NCBI GenBank assembly: GCA_028339155.1 | Contig: JAOLBK010000001.1 | Span: 186,001-250,000 of the forward strand | DNA length: 64,000 nt | Direction of reading: 5' to 3' | DNA from: Litorivicinus sp. | Lineage (GTDB): Bacteria > Pseudomonadota > Gammaproteobacteria > Pseudomonadales > Litorivicinaceae | Shown: in pieces, positions 47,494 through 57,373 of the stretch | Position numbering within the stretch: position 1 is the first letter of the stretch | Layout: each line of letters begins with the position of its first letter | Notes under the pieces: generated by a model | Told to the model about the DNA's origin: nothing | What the model saw: only the letters and a program-made list of their open reading frames with translations | The model's database searches: none | Program-made: the position numbers and the translations under genes

Positions 47494-50091
47494 ATGAAAA
47501 GCGCTGAAATACGTTCACAATTTCTTGACCATTTCCGGGAGCATGGGCATACCATTGTTAGCTCCAGTTCATTGATTCCGGGAAATGACCCGACGCTTCT
47601 TTTTACCAACGCAGGGATGGTCCAGTTTAAGGATGTGTTTACGGGCGAAGAAAGCAGGCCATACAATCGCGCTACGACAGCACAGCGCTGCGTTCGTGCG
47701 GGAGGAAAGCACAACGATCTCGAAAATGTGGGTTATACGGCTAGGCACCATACATTTTTTGAAATGCTTGGAAATTTTAGTTTTGGTGACTATTTTAAAG
47801 AAATGGCTATCCGATTGGCCTGGGAGTTCTTAACGATACGTTTAGGGTTGCCGCCCGAGAAACTTTGGGTGACCGTCCATGATAGCGATCAAGAAGCAGA
47901 GGATATTTGGCTTCAGAAAATTGGCGTTGATCCTGCTCGACTCTCTCGGCTTGGTGATAAAGATAATTTTTGGTCTATGGGGGATACGGGTCCCTGCGGC
48001 CCTTGTAGTGAAATTTTTTACGATCATGGGCCTCACGTGCCCGGTGGTCCTCCAGGCTCAGATGGAGATGATTTAGATCGTTATATTGAAATATGGAATT
48101 TAGTATTTATGCAGTTTGAGCAGGCTGCAGATGGCACGCGGACACCTCTACCAAAGCCATCAGTAGATACTGGAATGGGTCTTGAACGAGTTGCTGCTGT
48201 AATGCAGGGTGCGCATTCAAACTATGAAATTGATTTGTTTCAGACCCTTCTCAAGGCCGCTGCAGAAGTTACTAAAACTGAAGATCTTGAGGCTAAGAGC
48301 CTAAGAGTGATTGCTGATCACATTCGAAGCTGTTCATTTCTGATTTGCGACGGTGTGCTTCCTGCCAATGAGGGCCGTGGGTATGTATTGCGAAGGATTA
48401 TTAGGCGTGCCATTCGGCATGGACATAAACTTGGATGTGACCACGTATTTTTTCACAAGTTAGTTCATGTGCTTGTTGCCGAGATGGGTGAGGCGTATCC
48501 GGAGCTCCGTGATGCGGAAGATAGAATTGTGGTTGCGTTAAAGCAAGAGGAGCTGCAGTTTGCAAAAACCCTCGATGCTGGCATCAAAGTGCTAGACGTA
48601 GCGATCGCTTCATTGGAAGGAAATACTCTTTCTGGTGGTTTGATTTTCAAGTTATATGACACGCATGGATTTCCGGTTGACTTGACTAACGATATCGCCC
48701 GAGAACGTGGTTTAAACCTTGATATCGAAGGGTTTGATCGAGCGATGTCGGAGCAGAAAGATAACTCACGGCAAGGCTCGAGTTTTGTAGTCGAGGGGCG
48801 AGTCCGGCTGGATTTAGATTGTGGTACTGAGTTTTTGGGTTACACGCATCTTGAGGCGAGTGCGGCAGTGGTTGCTCTTGTGAGAGATGGTAAGTCGGTG
48901 GATTTTTTGGCGGCTGGTGATCGAGGCATGATCGTGTTGAATCAGACCCCATTTTATGCAGAAAGTGGAGGCCAGCAGGGAGACTCTGGGGACTTAGTTT
49001 CTATTAGTGCTGCATTTAAAGTGGAGACGACTCAGAAGTCGGGACCGCATTTCTGTCATGAGGGTAGCCTTGAAACGGGCAATCTAAAGATTGGTGATAC
49101 GGTGTCAGCTCGAGTCGACGGGTTGCGACGAAATGCAATAGCGTTGAATCATTCGGCAACTCATTTGATGCATGCGGCATTGCGTGAAGTGCTGGGTGAG
49201 CACGTTATGCAAAAAGGGTCGCTAGTAACGCATGATCGAACTCGCTTTGATTTTTCGCACCCCGGGCCGGTTACGGATCTTGAGTTGAGTCGAATCGAGG
49301 ATGTAGTGAACGAAGAAATTCGTAAAAATTCACAAGTTTCCACTCAAATAATGGCAATAGATGAGGCCAAGAAAATTGGTGCTATAGCACTTTTTGGCGA
49401 AAAATATGATGCCGAGGTCCGCGTTCTTTCAATGGGTGATTTTTCAATAGAACTTTGCGGCGGAACTCATGTCGCTCAAACTGGCGATATTGGTCTTTTT
49501 AAAATCATCGGTGAGAGCGGCGTCGCTTCTGGCATTCGTCGGCTGGAAGCCGTCACTGGCCATCGAGCGATTACGCAGATTCGTGACCTTGAGCAAATAC
49601 TGCAACAAGCCTCCAGATTATTGAAAACTGGCACTGATTCAGTGAATGGGAAGATAGAGCAATTAAATGATCGCTTGAAGTTTGCTGAACGTGAAGTAGA
49701 TAGCTTGAAAATGAAATTGGCCACTCAGGCCGGTGGTGATTTACTCGATAATTTGATTGAAGTAGCCGGTGTGCAGTGTCTGGTGGCGACACTCGAAGGG
49801 CAGGATCCTAAAGTTTTAAGGGATACCATGGACCGCATCAAGGATCGCTTGGATCGGGGGGTGATTGTTTTGGCAACTGTTCGAGAAGATAAGGTTAATT
49901 TAGTCGCTGGGGTGACAGATAACTTGACTGGGCGCATGAGAGCAGGCGACCTTGTCGGCTTTGTAGCTCGCCAGGTCGGTGGCAAAGGTGGTGGTCGGGC
50001 AGATATGGCCCAGGCAGGTGGATCTGAGCCTGCATCATTGCCAGGAGCCCTGAAGTCAGTGCCAGGCTGGCTCGAAGAACAACTGAGTTAA
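47494..50091 (+). CDS. alaS: Alanyl-tRNA synthetase
   Basis: Class II synthetase of 865 residues. The aminoacylation core shows [19 protein letters not shown] and [15 protein letters not shown]. The editing domain has the zinc motif [16 protein letters not shown] (about residue 550) and [13 protein letters not shown] (about 655). The C-terminal DHHA1 domain ends with [14 protein letters not shown]. The start at 47494 lies 38 bp after recX, and lysC follows after 8 bp. The alaS-lysC order is also that of Pseudomonas. Confidence 0.98.
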   Translation: MKSAEIRSQFLDHFREHGHTIVSSSSLIPGNDPTLLFTNAGMVQFKDVFTGEESRPYNRATTAQRCVRAGGKHNDLENVGYTARHHTFFEMLGNFSFGDYFKEMAIRLAWEFLTIRLGLPPEKLWVTVHDSDQEAEDIWLQKIGVDPARLSRLGDKDNFWSMGDTGPCGPCSEIFYDHGPHVPGGPPGSDGDDLDRYIEIWNLVFMQFEQAADGTRTPLPKPSVDTGMGLERVAAVMQGAHSNYEIDLFQTLLKAAAEVTKTEDLEAKSLRVIADHIRSCSFLICDGVLPANEGRGYVLRRIIRRAIRHGHKLGCDHVFFHKLVHVLVAEMGEAYPELRDAEDRIVVALKQEELQFAKTLDAGIKVLDVAIASLEGNTLSGGLIFKLYDTHGFPVDLTNDIARERGLNLDIEGFDRAMSEQKDNSRQGSSFVVEGRVRLDLDCGTEFLGYTHLEASAAVVALVRDGKSVDFLAAGDRGMIVLNQTPFYAESGGQQGDSGDLVSISAAFKVETTQKSGPHFCHEGSLETGNLKIGDTVSARVDGLRRNAIALNHSATHLMHAALREVLGEHVMQKGSLVTHDRTRFDFSHPGPVTDLELSRIEDVVNEEIRKNSQVSTQIMAIDEAKKIGAIALFGEKYDAEVRVLSMGDFSIELCGGTHVAQTGDIGLFKIIGESGVASGIRRLEAVTGHRAITQIRDLEQILQQASRLLKTGTDSVNGKIEQLNDRLKFAEREVDSLKMKLATQAGGDLLDNLIEVAGVQCLVATLEGQDPKVLRDTMDRIKDRLDRGVIVLATVREDKVNLVAGVTDNLTGRMRAGDLVGFVARQVGGKGGGRADMAQAGGSEPASLPGALKSVPGWLEEQLS

Positions 50092-50099
50092 GGAATTCA

Positions 50100-51338
50100 A
50101 TGGCGTTAATCGTTCAAAAGTTCGGCGGAACCAGCGTGGGAACCGTGGAGCGGATTTTAGGAGTAGCTCAGAAGGTTAAAGGTTTCGTGGATCAAGGGCA
50201 CGAAATTGTCGTCGTGCCCTCAGCGATGAGTGGTGAGACCAATCGATTAATTGGGTTGGCGCGCGACATCAGCGAACGGCCCTTACCCAGAGAGATGGAT
50301 GTCCTACTCTCAACTGGAGAACAAGTCACTATAGCGCTCTTGGCAATGGCTTTAAACGAGCTAGGTTGCCCGGCAAAAAGCTATACTGGTGCACAGGTAT
50401 GCATTCGCACGGACAGTGCGCATACGAAGGCGCGAATTCAGGCGATTGATGATGCGAGTATGCGCATTGATTTAGATCTTGGATATGTGGTTATTGTGGC
50501 GGGCTTTCAAGGTATGGATGACGCTGGCAATATTACGACTCTTGGTCGAGGCGGTTCAGATACGACGGCAGTTGCACTTGCTGCGGCACTCAAGGCTGAT
50601 GAATGCCAGATTTATACAGACGTTGATGGCGTCTATACGACTGATCCTCGGGTAGTTAGCTCGGCCAGGCGATTGGATAAGGTCACCTTTGAGGAGATGC
50701 TCGAAATGGCCTCGCTTGGTTCAAAGGTATTACAAATTCGCGCGGTAGAATTTGCAGGAAAATACAATGTGCCGTTGAGGGTGCTTTCCACTTTCGAGGA
50801 TGGTCCTGGGACATTGATTACCACTGAGGAGTTAGATGCGATGGAACAACCGATTATTTCAGGGATCGCTTTTAGTCGAGACGAGGCTAAACTCACTTTA
50901 GTAGGTGTGCCAGATGTGCCGGGTGTGGCGGCGAAGATATTGGCGCCTGTGGGCCATAAAAACATCGAAGTGGATATGATTGTCCAGAATGTTGGAGTGG
51001 ATCAAACTACTGATTTTACGTTTACAGTTGATCGTAATGATTTAGATATTGCCTTTGAAGTCTTAGAAGGCGTGTCTACAGCGTTAGGGGCTCGTGAGGT
51101 GAGGCAGGACGCTAAGATTTGTAAAGTTTCAGTGGTTGGCGTAGGAATGCGTTCGCATGCGGGCGTTGCTACTCAAATGTTTGAAACACTCGCTGCTGAG
51201 GGCATTAATATTCAGATGATTTCTACTTCGGAGATCAAAATCTCAGTCGTCGTTGATGAGAAGTATTTAGAGTTAGCGGTCCGTTCGCTGCACACAGCCT
51301 TTGAATTATCGGAAAAGGATGTCCAGAAAACCGCCTGA
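50100..51338 (+). CDS. lysC: Aspartate kinase LysC
   Basis: First enzyme of the aspartate family pathway (Lys, Thr, Met, DAP), 412 residues. VQKFGGTSVGTVERI at the start, STGEQVTIALLAMAL (about 71) and GRGGSDTTAVALAAALKADECQIYTDVDGV (about 150-180, catalytic) are present. Two ACT domains from about 265 should bind the feedback inhibitor. In Pseudomonas and E. coli csrA lies next, but here tcdA overlaps the 3' end by 20 nt. It may also supply homoserine for the methionine genes nearby. Confidence 0.97.
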   Translation: MALIVQKFGGTSVGTVERILGVAQKVKGFVDQGHEIVVVPSAMSGETNRLIGLARDISERPLPREMDVLLSTGEQVTIALLAMALNELGCPAKSYTGAQVCIRTDSAHTKARIQAIDDASMRIDLDLGYVVIVAGFQGMDDAGNITTLGRGGSDTTAVALAAALKADECQIYTDVDGVYTTDPRVVSSARRLDKVTFEEMLEMASLGSKVLQIRAVEFAGKYNVPLRVLSTFEDGPGTLITTEELDAMEQPIISGIAFSRDEAKLTLVGVPDVPGVAAKILAPVGHKNIEVDMIVQNVGVDQTTDFTFTVDRNDLDIAFEVLEGVSTALGAREVRQDAKICKVSVVGVGMRSHAGVATQMFETLAAEGINIQMISTSEIKISVVVDEKYLELAVRSLHTAFELSEKDVQKTA

Positions 51339-52092
51339 TGCCTTTGCTGGCATCGACAGATTATATGGCGACGGGGCTTATGCCCGCCTGAATGAGTCAT
51401 GCGTCTATGTGGTTGGCATAGGTGGGGTTGGTTCGTGGGTTGTTGAAAGCTTAGCAAGAAGTGGTGTAGGTGAGATCCGAATGGCGGATCTTGATGATAT
51501 TTGTGTTACCAATACCAACCGCCAAGTTCATACTTTATCCAAGACGATCGGGTGCTCTAAAATTGCGGTAATGGCTGAGAGATGTCGTCAAATATCTGAA
51601 AATATTCGGATTCGGATGGATCATGTTTTTATCACCGAAAAGACATTAGATTCCTATGTGGATAGTGCGCTTAGTGTGATCATCGATTGTGGCGACAGCC
51701 AATCGGCGAAGGCATCACTAATAGCTCACGCGAAGCGCATAAATGTTCCTATTATTACCGTTGGCGCAGCTGGTGGTCGGATTGATCCGGCGAATATTAA
51801 GGTTCGTGATTTATCTAAAACTAATGGAGATGCGCTGTTAGCTGCTGTGCGCCAAACGTTACGAAATAGGCATGGGTTTTCGCGAACGCTGGGTAAGCGT
51901 TTTTCGGTGACTGCCGTTTACTCTGATGAGCAAACTCGTTATTTTCAACCAGATGGCTCAATTGGTCAAAAAAAGCCCAGTGCTGGTGGTAATCGACTTG
52001 ATTGCGCAGGCAGTCTTGGCGCCGTCACTCATGTTACAGCGAGCTTTGCTTTCCGTGCTTCAGCAAAAGCTATTGACTTGATGCTTAATTAA
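51319..52092 (+). CDS. tcdA: tRNA threonylcarbamoyladenosine dehydratase TcdA (CsdL/YgdL)
   Basis: E1-like ATP-dependent enzyme that cyclises t6A37 of tRNA to ct6A, 257 residues from ATG 51319. The adenylation loop VVGIGGVGSWVVESLARSGVG is at about residues 32-52, followed by DLDDICVTNTNRQ and IDCGDSQSAKASLIAHAKR. TVGAAGGRIDP is the second family landmark. The open frame extends back to a TTG at 51301, but the ATG has a GGA-rich site ahead. The 3' end overlaps the DUF4198 gene by 4 bp. Confidence 0.92.
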   Translation: MSRKPPDAFAGIDRLYGDGAYARLNESCVYVVGIGGVGSWVVESLARSGVGEIRMADLDDICVTNTNRQVHTLSKTIGCSKIAVMAERCRQISENIRIRMDHVFITEKTLDSYVDSALSVIIDCGDSQSAKASLIAHAKRINVPIITVGAAGGRIDPANIKVRDLSKTNGDALLAAVRQTLRNRHGFSRTLGKRFSVTAVYSDEQTRYFQPDGSIGQKKPSAGGNRLDCAGSLGAVTHVTASFAFRASAKAIDLMLN

Positions 52093-52883
52093 TCGGCAAC
52101 TTCTAATGTGAGTGATGGCCAGTGACTGATCCAGTTATTATCTGATTCGTAATCAGGTCGGATGACTACACCGCTGATCATGTATCGATCAGATGAAGGT
52201 AAAGTTAGATTGATTTGTCCAGCGGCGTTCGTGACGTTTTCATCCACGACCATCCGATCTTCTTGGCGGAATGCTTTTACTAAAATGCCAGGCATAGGTC
52301 TATCCTTGTCATACAAAATAAAAGTATGTGAGCCAGGAAGGAGTCGAGTGAAGGGGCCCGCGCGCACGAATTCAAAGGGAATTCGGCCGGTTAGCTTATC
52401 TTGGAATGGTCCGGCGCCCACTGTAATTAATGTTTTGACTGAGCGAACATAGCGCTCGCTGACGGGCGTCTCTTTTGGTAGGTCTGGAAATTTATTTAAT
52501 TGATTGGCCAAGCCATCGAGTGCAACGTAATCTGCCCAGCGCTGATCACCAGTGTCAAATGCAATCGAGTATGGCGTGGTGTGATGGATCACCCTGTTAA
52601 GACCGGCTTCTGGGGTAATTTTTGCCGCTGGTCTGGAGTCTCCCATGAGCCCCTTGATTGCAATCGTTTTCCGCTCAGTAATCAATTCAAAACGCGCAAT
52701 GTCTGTGGGAAGATATGGTTGAGCGTTACCTCTGAAGTTTTGCCCCACCTTTAATAAAATATCAACACTGTTAGGCGTATCAGCGTGATGAAGTGAGGGT
52801 TCAATCCAGAACTCGTGAGCACTGGATTGAGCGGAAAAGAGAAAGACAGCAATGCATGTCCAAACACTTCGGTGTATCTTCAT
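52089..52883 (-). CDS. DUF4198 periplasmic protein
   Basis: Protein of 264 residues with a signal peptide (about 1-22, cut near SSA-HEFWIEP). HEFWIEPSL at the mature N-terminus, the VGQNFRGN region and the C-terminal NAAGQINLTLPSSDRYMISGV are typical of DUF4198, a family often found beside nickel, cobalt or copper transport genes (NikK-like). The mature N-terminal His is a likely metal ligand. It is divergent from a HupE/UreJ-type gene with only 39 bp between, which supports a metal-related pair. The metal cannot be assigned. Confidence 0.82.
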   Translation of the reverse strand: MKIHRSVWTCIAVFLFSAQSSAHEFWIEPSLHHADTPNSVDILLKVGQNFRGNAQPYLPTDIARFELITERKTIAIKGLMGDSRPAAKITPEAGLNRVIHHTTPYSIAFDTGDQRWADYVALDGLANQLNKFPDLPKETPVSERYVRSVKTLITVGAGPFQDKLTGRIPFEFVRAGPFTRLLPGSHTFILYDKDRPMPGILVKAFRQEDRMVVDENVTNAAGQINLTLPSSDRYMISGVVIRPDYESDNNWISHWPSLTLEVAD

Positions 52884-52922
52884 AAAATGTCCTGTTGTTG
52901 ATTTTTCATGAGTGTATAGCTA

Positions 52923-54032
52923 ATGCATCGATTTCTCGCTGTGTTTTTCTTTTGGGTACTGAGTCTTTCGGTATGTGCTCACGAAATGCGCCCGGCCATT
53001 GCGACCTTTCAGTTCGGAGAAGATATTTTGAGTCTCCAGTTGGAGGTGAACTTGGAGGCTTGGATGGCAGGGATAGATCCAGGGCTGACCGATACCGATG
53101 ACTCACTTAATGCACCGATGTATGACCAATTGCGTGCGCTTTCATCTGAAGAATTGGGTCAAGCATTTGCAGTACGATATTCAGATTTTGTCAAAGTAAT
53201 AAAAGTCTCTGCTATGGAGCAGTCTCTGCAAATCACCATTGATGATCTTGAGGTATTACCAGCTGATGATGATAAGTTGTCGCGAATATCATTGGTAAAT
53301 CTGTCCGTTGACTTACCTGTTGGAGCAACCAATTTTGTTTACGAAGTCGACCTATCTATGCCAAATACTGCGGTACGTCTTTTTCTGGCTGATGCCGATC
53401 CTCGCGTCGAATTTGTTAAGACAGGTGAGGCTACCGGCCCGATCTCACTCGATAGTGCTGTATCTCGGTCATTTCTGACTATTGTGCTTGAGTACATGGA
53501 GCTTGGATTCGCCCATATCTTGCCTAAGGGATTGGATCACATTGTCTTTATTCTTGGGTTGACGCTGATCTCTAAGCGAGCAGTCGATCTTTTAGTTCAG
53601 GTAACAGCATTTACGATAGCGCATTCAGTAACTTTGGCGCTTGGTCTATACGGCGTGATCAATTTGCCGGCTAGTATTGTTGAGCCGTTAATAGCGGCCT
53701 CTATTATCTACGTTGCTGTTGAAAATTGCTGGCATGAACGAGTAGCGGCGCAACGTACGCTGGTTATATTTTTGTTTGGGTTGCTACATGGCCTAGGTTT
53801 TGCTGGCGTCTTGATCGAGCTTGGGCTACCTCAGCGAGATTTTTTGGTGGGGTTACTGTCATTTAATATCGGGGTTGAGTTCGGGCAACTGGTAGTGATT
53901 GCTGTGGCTTATTTAGTGGTTGGTATTTGGGTTCTGAATAAATCCTGGTATCGAACCCGAGTTGCGATACCGGCGTCTATCCTAATTGGGTTAATAGGAA
54001 CTTTTTGGTTCGTGGAGCGTGTAGCTTGGTAA
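52923..54032 (+). CDS. HupE/UreJ-2 family membrane protein
   Basis: Protein of 369 residues. A signal-like leader is followed by a periplasmic domain starting AHEMRPAIATFQF (about residues 19-175), then about seven helices. Helix motifs GFAHILPKGLDHIVFILGL, FTIAHSVTLALGLYG, LLHGLGFAGVLIELGLP and FNIGVEFGQLVVI contain the conserved His and Glu/Asp residues of HupE/UreJ proteins, which transport or bind nickel or related metals. No urease or hydrogenase gene is in the window, so the substrate remains open. It likely acts with the divergent DUF4198 protein. Confidence 0.85.
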   Translation: MHRFLAVFFFWVLSLSVCAHEMRPAIATFQFGEDILSLQLEVNLEAWMAGIDPGLTDTDDSLNAPMYDQLRALSSEELGQAFAVRYSDFVKVIKVSAMEQSLQITIDDLEVLPADDDKLSRISLVNLSVDLPVGATNFVYEVDLSMPNTAVRLFLADADPRVEFVKTGEATGPISLDSAVSRSFLTIVLEYMELGFAHILPKGLDHIVFILGLTLISKRAVDLLVQVTAFTIAHSVTLALGLYGVINLPASIVEPLIAASIIYVAVENCWHERVAAQRTLVIFLFGLLHGLGFAGVLIELGLPQRDFLVGLLSFNIGVEFGQLVVIAVAYLVVGIWVLNKSWYRTRVAIPASILIGLIGTFWFVERVAW

Positions 54033-54298
54033 ATGGCGTAAATTTTCAAGAAGTAAGGCTTAAATTAAGGTTCGTGTGTAATTAATAAGTTTTACTCCGA
54101 ATTTTTAATTTTTGCTTGGAATGATGGTATTTACTGATCATTGAAGTAAGTTTGTTCGGACGTTCCGACCTGAATAATAGAGGGGCTCAGTTGAGCTTTA
54201 AGTGACGTTAGGCCATTTGTTTTGAAGCTTAATGATGCTAGCTTTTAGCTGATCTCTTTAGAATTGAAACAGGCGCTGTTATAAAGAGGAGCAAGGGT
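54033..54298. other. Non-coding region upstream of the cox cluster
   Basis: AT-rich gap after the HupE-type gene. It contains a short GC-rich inverted repeat (TTCGGACGTTCCGA near 54151-54164) and ends in an AGAGGAG ribosome-binding site used by the small ORF that follows. No clear gene is present in it, and promoter elements for the cox cluster probably lie here. Confidence 0.5.
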
Positions 54299-54346
54299 AT
54301 GAAAGTTGTAGGCCATTATAGTTTATTTAAAAGTAGTTCTCAGTGA
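54299..54346 (+). CDS. Possible 15-residue small ORF ahead of the DUF2970 gene
   Basis: ATG 54299 is preceded by AGAGGAG at good spacing and encodes MKVVGHYSLFKSSSQ before TGA at 54344-54346. The DUF2970 gene begins 13 bp later and itself lacks a strong ribosome site. It may be a leader peptide or an unrelated chance frame. No homologue is recognised. Confidence 0.3.
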   Translation: MKVVGHYSLFKSSSQ

Positions 54347-54359
54347 GCGAACTGTTTAC

Positions 54360-54551
54360 ATGAAATTGTGGTTGAGAGCTTTGCTGAGCACTATGTCAGC
54401 CTTCTTAGGCGTTCAATCTAATGAAAGGCGCGAACGCGATTTTATAGATGGAAAGTTCCCGGTATTTGTAGCAGCCGGGATCACTTTTACGTTGTTGTTC
54501 TTGTTGGCTGTTTACGGGCTTGTGCAATTTGTACTATGGTCTGTAGACTAA
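54360..54551 (+). CDS. DUF2970 small membrane protein
   Basis: Protein of 63 residues. LLSTMSAFLGVQSNERRERDF is the usual polar N-terminal half, and one membrane helix follows (about residues 35-58, FVAAGITFTLLFLLAVYGLV). DUF2970 proteins are widespread in beta- and gammaproteobacteria next to cytochrome oxidase genes and have no proven role. coxB begins 116 bp downstream. Confidence 0.8.
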   Translation: MKLWLRALLSTMSAFLGVQSNERRERDFIDGKFPVFVAAGITFTLLFLLAVYGLVQFVLWSVD

Positions 54552-54667
54552 GGTCTTGCAATCAAGAGTAATACGCCCAAATTAAAGTTATTAATAACGC
54601 AATTAGGTCTCTTTAACGAGATGACAAAACCGCCACAATACACAATCAAAATTCAGGAGGTGTGCGG

Positions 54668-55762
54668 ATGACCAAAGCTATGGTTTTGGCCCTCTCGCTA
54701 TTTGTTTTGCCCGCAAAGGCAGACTGGCAAGTGAATATGACTCAAGGCGTGACCGAATTGTCGCGTGAAATTTTCGATCTGCACATGCTGATTTTTTGGA
54801 TTTGTGTAGTAATCGGTGTCGCTGTTTTTGGAGTGATGTTTTACTCGATTTTCAAGCATCGGAAGTCTAAGGGTGCAGTTGCTGAACATTGGCATGAAAA
54901 TACAACCGTTGAAGTTATTTGGACTGTTGTTCCATTTGTAATTCTGATTTCGATGGCGGTACCAGCGACTGCGACATTGATAAATATGTACGACACATCT
55001 GAAGCAGATGTCGACATACAGGTGACTGGCTATCAATGGAAATGGCGTTATCAATACCTTAATGAAGATATTGATTTTTTCTCGAATCTTTCGACGCCGC
55101 GCGACGAGATTAACAATGTCCAGGTTAAAAATTCGAATTACCTCCTCGAAGTTGATAAGCCGTTGGTCATCCCTGTGAACAAAAAGGTACGTTTCTTGAT
55201 TACTTCAAATGATGTAATTCATTCTTGGTGGGTACCTAATTTTGCTGTGAAGAAAGATGCCATTCCAGGCTTTGTAAATGAGTCTTGGGTCCGTGTTGAA
55301 GAGCCAGGAATTTACCGTGGCCAATGCACGGAGTTGTGCGGTAAAGAGCACGGTTTTATGCCGATTGTGGTCGAAGTCAAAGCTGAAGCGGATTACGCCC
55401 GATGGGTCGCCGATCAAAAAGCCATGAAGCTTATAAGTGCTGGGGCGGCGTCTCAAAACTATGCTGTGGCTGATTTGATTGCAAAGGGTGAAGGCGTTTA
55501 TAACGCGGCCTGCGCCGGATGTCACCAGGTCAATGGGCAGGGAATGCCGGGTGCATTTCCAGCTATTACAGCGTCCGCAATCGCGACAGGTCCTATCCAG
55601 AAGCATTTAGATATTGTGCTGAATGGTAAAGCAGGAACCGCAATGCAGGCATTTAAACAGCAATTGTCAGCCGTTGATCTAGCGGCTGTTGTTACATTCC
55701 AGCGAAATGGCTTGGGCAACTCCGTGGGAGATTCCATTCAGCCAAGCGCAGTTCAGCAATAG
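54668..55762 (+). CDS. coxB: Cytochrome c oxidase subunit II with fused cytochrome c domain
   Basis: Subunit II of an aa3/caa3-type oxidase, 364 residues. A signal peptide (about 1-18) and two membrane helices are followed by the CuA domain: SNDVIHSWWVPNFAVK supplies one His, and CTELCGKEHGFM (about 219-230) has the two Cys, His and Met ligands. A C-terminal class I cytochrome c domain carries the heme motif CAGCH (about 281) and a distal Met. ATG 54668 has AGGAGG 7 nt upstream, which rules out the GTG at 54662. Confidence 0.96.
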   Translation: MTKAMVLALSLFVLPAKADWQVNMTQGVTELSREIFDLHMLIFWICVVIGVAVFGVMFYSIFKHRKSKGAVAEHWHENTTVEVIWTVVPFVILISMAVPATATLINMYDTSEADVDIQVTGYQWKWRYQYLNEDIDFFSNLSTPRDEINNVQVKNSNYLLEVDKPLVIPVNKKVRFLITSNDVIHSWWVPNFAVKKDAIPGFVNESWVRVEEPGIYRGQCTELCGKEHGFMPIVVEVKAEADYARWVADQKAMKLISAGAASQNYAVADLIAKGEGVYNAACAGCHQVNGQGMPGAFPAITASAIATGPIQKHLDIVLNGKAGTAMQAFKQQLSAVDLAAVVTFQRNGLGNSVGDSIQPSAVQQ

Positions 55763-55774
55763 GAGAAAAGCATT

Positions 55775-57373
55775 ATGGCTACAGTGGACATTGATCTGCC
55801 GCATGTGAAAGATGACGATTCGCATCATCACGGCCCAGCCAAAGGGCTGGGGCGTTGGTTGTACACCACTAATCATAAAGACATCGGATCGATGTATCTC
55901 ATATTTAGTCTGTGCATGTTCATGATCGGTGGGATGATGGCATTGGTGATCCGTGCTGAATTGTTTCAGCCTGGACTCCAATTAGTGGAGCCAGGTTTCT
56001 TTAATCAAATGACGACTATGCATGGACTAATCATGGTTTTTGGAGCCGTGATGCCGGCTTTTGTTGGTCTTGCGAATTGGATGGTGCCTCTACAAATTGG
56101 CGCACCTGATATGGCTTTGCCGCGGATGAATAATTGGAGTTTTTGGATTCTTCCTTTTGCATTCTTAATTCTTCTTTCCTCGCTCTTTATGCCGGGTGGT
56201 GGTCCGAACTTTGGATGGACTTTCTACGCGCCATTGTCGACCACATACGCCCCTGATTCGGTCACCTTTTTTATTTTCGGTGTACATATTATGGGTGCGT
56301 CATCGATCATGGGCGCGATAAATATTATTGCCACTATTTTGAATATGCGGGCTCCTGGCATGACGATGATGAAGTTGCCGCTTTTTGTATGGACGTGGTT
56401 AATCACCGCATTTCTTCTAATTGCTGTTATGCCGGTTCTCGCTGGTGTGGTCACCATGATGTTGATGGATATTCATTTTGGGACGTCGTTTTTTAATGCG
56501 GCCGGCGGCGGCGATCCTGTTCTGTTCCAGCACATATTTTGGTTTTTCGGACATCCCGAAGTTTACATTATGATTTTGCCGGCTTTTGGCATTATTAGTG
56601 AGATTATTCCAACGTTTGCGCGTAAAAGACTATTTGGCTACTCGTCGATGGTATATGCGGTCGCATCAATTGCATTGCTATCATTCGTGGTGTGGGCTCA
56701 TCATATGTTTACGGTCGGAATGCCTCTTGTTGGCGAAGTATTCTTCATGTTTGCGACAATGTTAATTGCAGTCCCGACTGGTGTGAAAGTATTTAATTGG
56801 ATCGCTACAATGTTCCGCGGGTCTATGACTTTTGAAACACCGATGCTGTTTGCGCTTGCTTTTGTTGTGCTCTTCACCCTGGGTGGATTCTCTGGACTCA
56901 TGCTTGCGATTGCCCCAGCTGATTTCCAGTATCACGACACGTATTTTGTGGTGGCTCACTTTCATTACGTATTAGTTCCGGGAGCAATTTTTTCTATTAT
57001 GGCCGCTGCGTACTATTGGCTGCCCAAGTGGACAGGGCACGTACTTAACGAAACTATGGGTAAGACTCATTTTTGGTTGTCCTTTGTAGGTGTGAATCTT
57101 ACTTTTTTCCCCATGCACTTTGTCGGTTTAGCAGGTATGCCGAGGCGTATTCCTGATTACGCGTTGCAGTTTGCTGACTTTAATAGCATGGCGTCTGTCG
57201 GAGCATTTATTTTTGGCTTCTCACAATTAGTTTTTATTTACAACGTTGTGCAAAACGTGCGGGCAGGGCAGAAGGCAACCGACAGAGTATGGGAAGGTGC
57301 GCATGGACTCGAGTGGACCGTGCCGTCACCCGCGCCGTACCATACCTTTTCAACGCCCCCGAAGATTGACTAA
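55775..57373 (+). CDS. coxA: Cytochrome c oxidase subunit I
   Basis: Heme-copper catalytic subunit of 532 residues and about twelve helices. The low-spin heme ligand region [11 protein letters not shown] (about 78), the CuB/cross-linked region [15 protein letters not shown] (about 256), AHHMFTVGM (about 306) and the heme a3/a ligands in [14 protein letters not shown] (about 385) are intact. The Glu of PEVY identifies an A1-type proton path. It follows coxB by 12 bp and overlaps ctaG by one base. Confidence 0.98.
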   Translation: MATVDIDLPHVKDDDSHHHGPAKGLGRWLYTTNHKDIGSMYLIFSLCMFMIGGMMALVIRAELFQPGLQLVEPGFFNQMTTMHGLIMVFGAVMPAFVGLANWMVPLQIGAPDMALPRMNNWSFWILPFAFLILLSSLFMPGGGPNFGWTFYAPLSTTYAPDSVTFFIFGVHIMGASSIMGAINIIATILNMRAPGMTMMKLPLFVWTWLITAFLLIAVMPVLAGVVTMMLMDIHFGTSFFNAAGGGDPVLFQHIFWFFGHPEVYIMILPAFGIISEIIPTFARKRLFGYSSMVYAVASIALLSFVVWAHHMFTVGMPLVGEVFFMFATMLIAVPTGVKVFNWIATMFRGSMTFETPMLFALAFVVLFTLGGFSGLMLAIAPADFQYHDTYFVVAHFHYVLVPGAIFSIMAAAYYWLPKWTGHVLNETMGKTHFWLSFVGVNLTFFPMHFVGLAGMPRRIPDYALQFADFNSMASVGAFIFGFSQLVFIYNVVQNVRAGQKATDRVWEGAHGLEWTVPSPAPYHTFSTPPKID

